Positions 62,907 to 64,000 of a stretch of 64,000 bases of DNA are shown here, piece by piece. Source of the stretch: Kiritimatiellota bacterium (GTDB lineage: Bacteria > Verrucomicrobiota > Lentisphaeria > Oligosphaerales > JAADHN01); the NCBI GenBank assembly GCA_013151865.1, contig JAADHN010000057.1:1-64000 (forward strand), in the 5' to 3' direction. The notes below the pieces were generated by a model that saw only the letters and a list, made by a program, of their open reading frames with translations, did no database searches and was not told the origin of the DNA. The position numbers and the translations under genes were made by a program. Within the stretch, counting starts at the first letter, position 1; each line of letters opens with the position of its first letter.

Positions 62907-64000
62907 TTAGCTGCGGGAGGAGAACCGTTGCACCAGCTTGCCGAGGGCCTCGAGCAACCGCGTGCGATCTTCGGGAGACTGATCGAAGAGTTCCTCGATC
63001 TGCCGGCAGCGGGCACGCAATTGGTTCCGCAATCTGTTCTCGGCCGCTTCGGCCGCCGGGACCTTCTGAACCAGCCCGAGTTCGAGCAGACTCTTCAGGA
63101 GCATCAGTCCCCGCCCCTCGGTCACGCCCGCCTCGGCAAAGACCTCGCGGATGCTCCTCGCGCCATCGATCGCCCTGAATACTTTTGCGGCCTCGGCTTC
63201 CAATCCGCTGACGTTGGCATCCTCTGCGACGTGAGCCAGCACCACGCCGGGGGGCAGCTCCTTCCGTAGGGCCCCGAGTTCGTCCCCGAGCACAGAGGCC
63301 TGGATGAGGATGTGATCCGTCGTTCCCTTGAGCGTTCGCTGTTCGGTAGCTTCTTTCTCATACAGACGGGCTTCGACCTTTTCCATGGTCAGGAGCGCCG
63401 CCATGGCCTCGGTCCCGCGCTCTTCCCCGCATTGCGCGTGCAGCAAGTTCCCTTTGTCGAGAAAAATCCGACCTACGACTTCGCGGTTCTTGCGGCCGCG
63501 GGTCTCGATCCGCAATTCCCCGGTACGCTTGGTGGTCGAGAGAAATTGCAGCGCATTGGCCAATTCGCCGTGGTCCAGGCGAAAGAACATCTGGCTGCTC
63601 GTCCCCTCCTTGATCGTGGTTTCAGCGCCGACGCCTCCCCCGCTTTTACCGCTGCGACGCCCTCCCCCGCTTTTGCCAGGCGGAACACACTCGGCAAGCG
63701 CGGGGATCAGCTCCTCGGCGGAAACGACGCGGTCCGCACCGGCCTCGAGGAAGCGCAACCGGAGGATCTCCTCCATTTCGGCCGCATATACCACCAACGG
63801 CGGGGAAGACTCGGCCGTCCCTTGGCGCAATTCGGCGCAGAAGGCCAAAGCCTCGTTGAGTCCCGGCGCAGCGGCGCAAACCACGGCGGCAGCCTTCTTA
63901 CCCGCGTCGAGCCGGACCTGACCGTAATCGGGCGCCGGTTCGACCCGGTAACCCGCATTCTCAACGCCTTGAGTCAAGGCCTGACGACGGGGCGCATCCC
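62907..64000 (-). CDS. REC-like/DUF4388 protein, cut by the right edge
   Basis: The 3' part (at least 363 codons) of a gene whose start lies beyond the window: the frame is open to the last base and reads DAPRRQALTQGVENAGYRVE, the usual receiver-domain opening just after its acidic pair. The receiver lacks the phospho-acceptor Asp (AAVVCAAAPGLNEAL where LxLxD is expected). A Gly/Ser linker leads to a DUF4388/PATAN-type domain (about 125-230: LDHGELANALQFLSTTKRTG, GRIFLDKGNLLHAQCGEERG). The C-terminus has a winged-helix-like segment (IDGARSIREVFAEAGVTEGR) and a coiled end. This domain set occurs in Myxococcota and PVC signalling proteins; function is not established. Confidence 0.8.
   Translation of the reverse strand, partial: DAPRRQALTQGVENAGYRVEPAPDYGQVRLDAGKKAAAVVCAAAPGLNEALAFCAELRQGTAESSPPLVVYAAEMEEILRLRFLEAGADRVVSAEELIPALAECVPPGKSGGGRRSGKSGGGVGAETTIKEGTSSQMFFRLDHGELANALQFLSTTKRTGELRIETRGRKNREVVGRIFLDKGNLLHAQCGEERGTEAMAALLTMEKVEARLYEKEATEQRTLKGTTDHILIQASVLGDELGALRKELPPGVVLAHVAEDANVSGLEAEAAKVFRAIDGARSIREVFAEAGVTEGRGLMLLKSLLELGLVQKVPAAEAAENRLRNQLRARCRQIEELFDQSPEDRTRLLEALGKLVQRFSSRS

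Noticed and set aside
1-64000. CRISPR arrays, insertion sequences, tRNA or rRNA genes
   Set aside because: I looked for regularly spaced short repeats, transposase motifs, tRNA cloverleaf patterns and rRNA conserved blocks and saw none. The repeats found are too diverged and irregularly spaced for CRISPR.

Overview
The window is high-GC DNA (roughly 60-65% by eye) from a Gram-negative bacterium. Lipoprotein and Sec signal peptides, sulfatases, very large multidomain glycosidases, URO-D-family proteins and LamG insertions together resemble the PVC superphylum, for example Lentisphaerota, Kiritimatiellota or Planctomycetota. That assignment is an inference from gene content; no rRNA or tRNA gene is visible. 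About 35 genes are supported. Several convergent neighbours overlap at their 3' ends, while many genes have long non-coding leaders.

Layout. 0-5 kb: the 5' end of an unrecognised gene at the left edge, an HD-domain protein and a GH2 glycosidase. 5-11.3 kb: a phosphate operon pstC-pstA-pstB-phoU-phoB-phoR, without pstS, behind a Pho-box-like promoter. 11.4-18.3 kb: a tandem alpha/beta-hydrolase esterase, a sugar-binding lipoprotein, a sulfatase and a soluble hybrid histidine kinase. 18.3-23.5 kb: a zinc alcohol dehydrogenase and a DUF2760-Hsp70-PHP operon. 24-26 kb: ispF and a methyltransferase/O6-alkylguanine-transferase fusion. 26-36 kb: a clan GH-A glycosidase, a URO-D-family protein, a LamG-GH2 protein that lacks its acid/base Glu, a decayed gene and a second sulfatase. 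36-41 kb: ispH (overlapping the sulfatase), a sugar-ABC ATPase and a kinase/regulator pair. 41-48 kb: a repeat-rich stretch, a small exported coiled-coil protein, a second URO-D protein, a GH43-like propeller and a DUF4838 protein. 48.6-57 kb: a membrane glycosyltransferase-like protein, tilS and a giant GH13 protein. 57-64 kb: a membrane hybrid kinase, an M20 peptidase, a PolA-type 5'-3' exonuclease and a REC-like/DUF4388 protein cut by the right edge.

How the genes work together. Most accessory genes fit capture and breakdown of complex, often sulfated, polysaccharides: sulfatases, GH2/GH-A/GH13/GH43-like enzymes, an esterase, DUF4838, a sugar-binding lipoprotein and a sugar-ABC ATPase. Two URO-D-family proteins each lie beside glycosidases. 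Housekeeping genes (ispF, ispH, tilS, exonuclease, pst/pho) are interspersed.

The least expected signal is non-coding. A degenerate dispersed repeat family sits in the 5' leaders of several unrelated genes. One module of it ends exactly at the start codon of two genes, with the same GAG-to-ATG spacing. A direct-repeat pair of about 175 bp lies at 40.9-41.4 kb. A set of candidate promoters with 16-18-bp spacers can also be read; three share TGCCGA inside the spacer.
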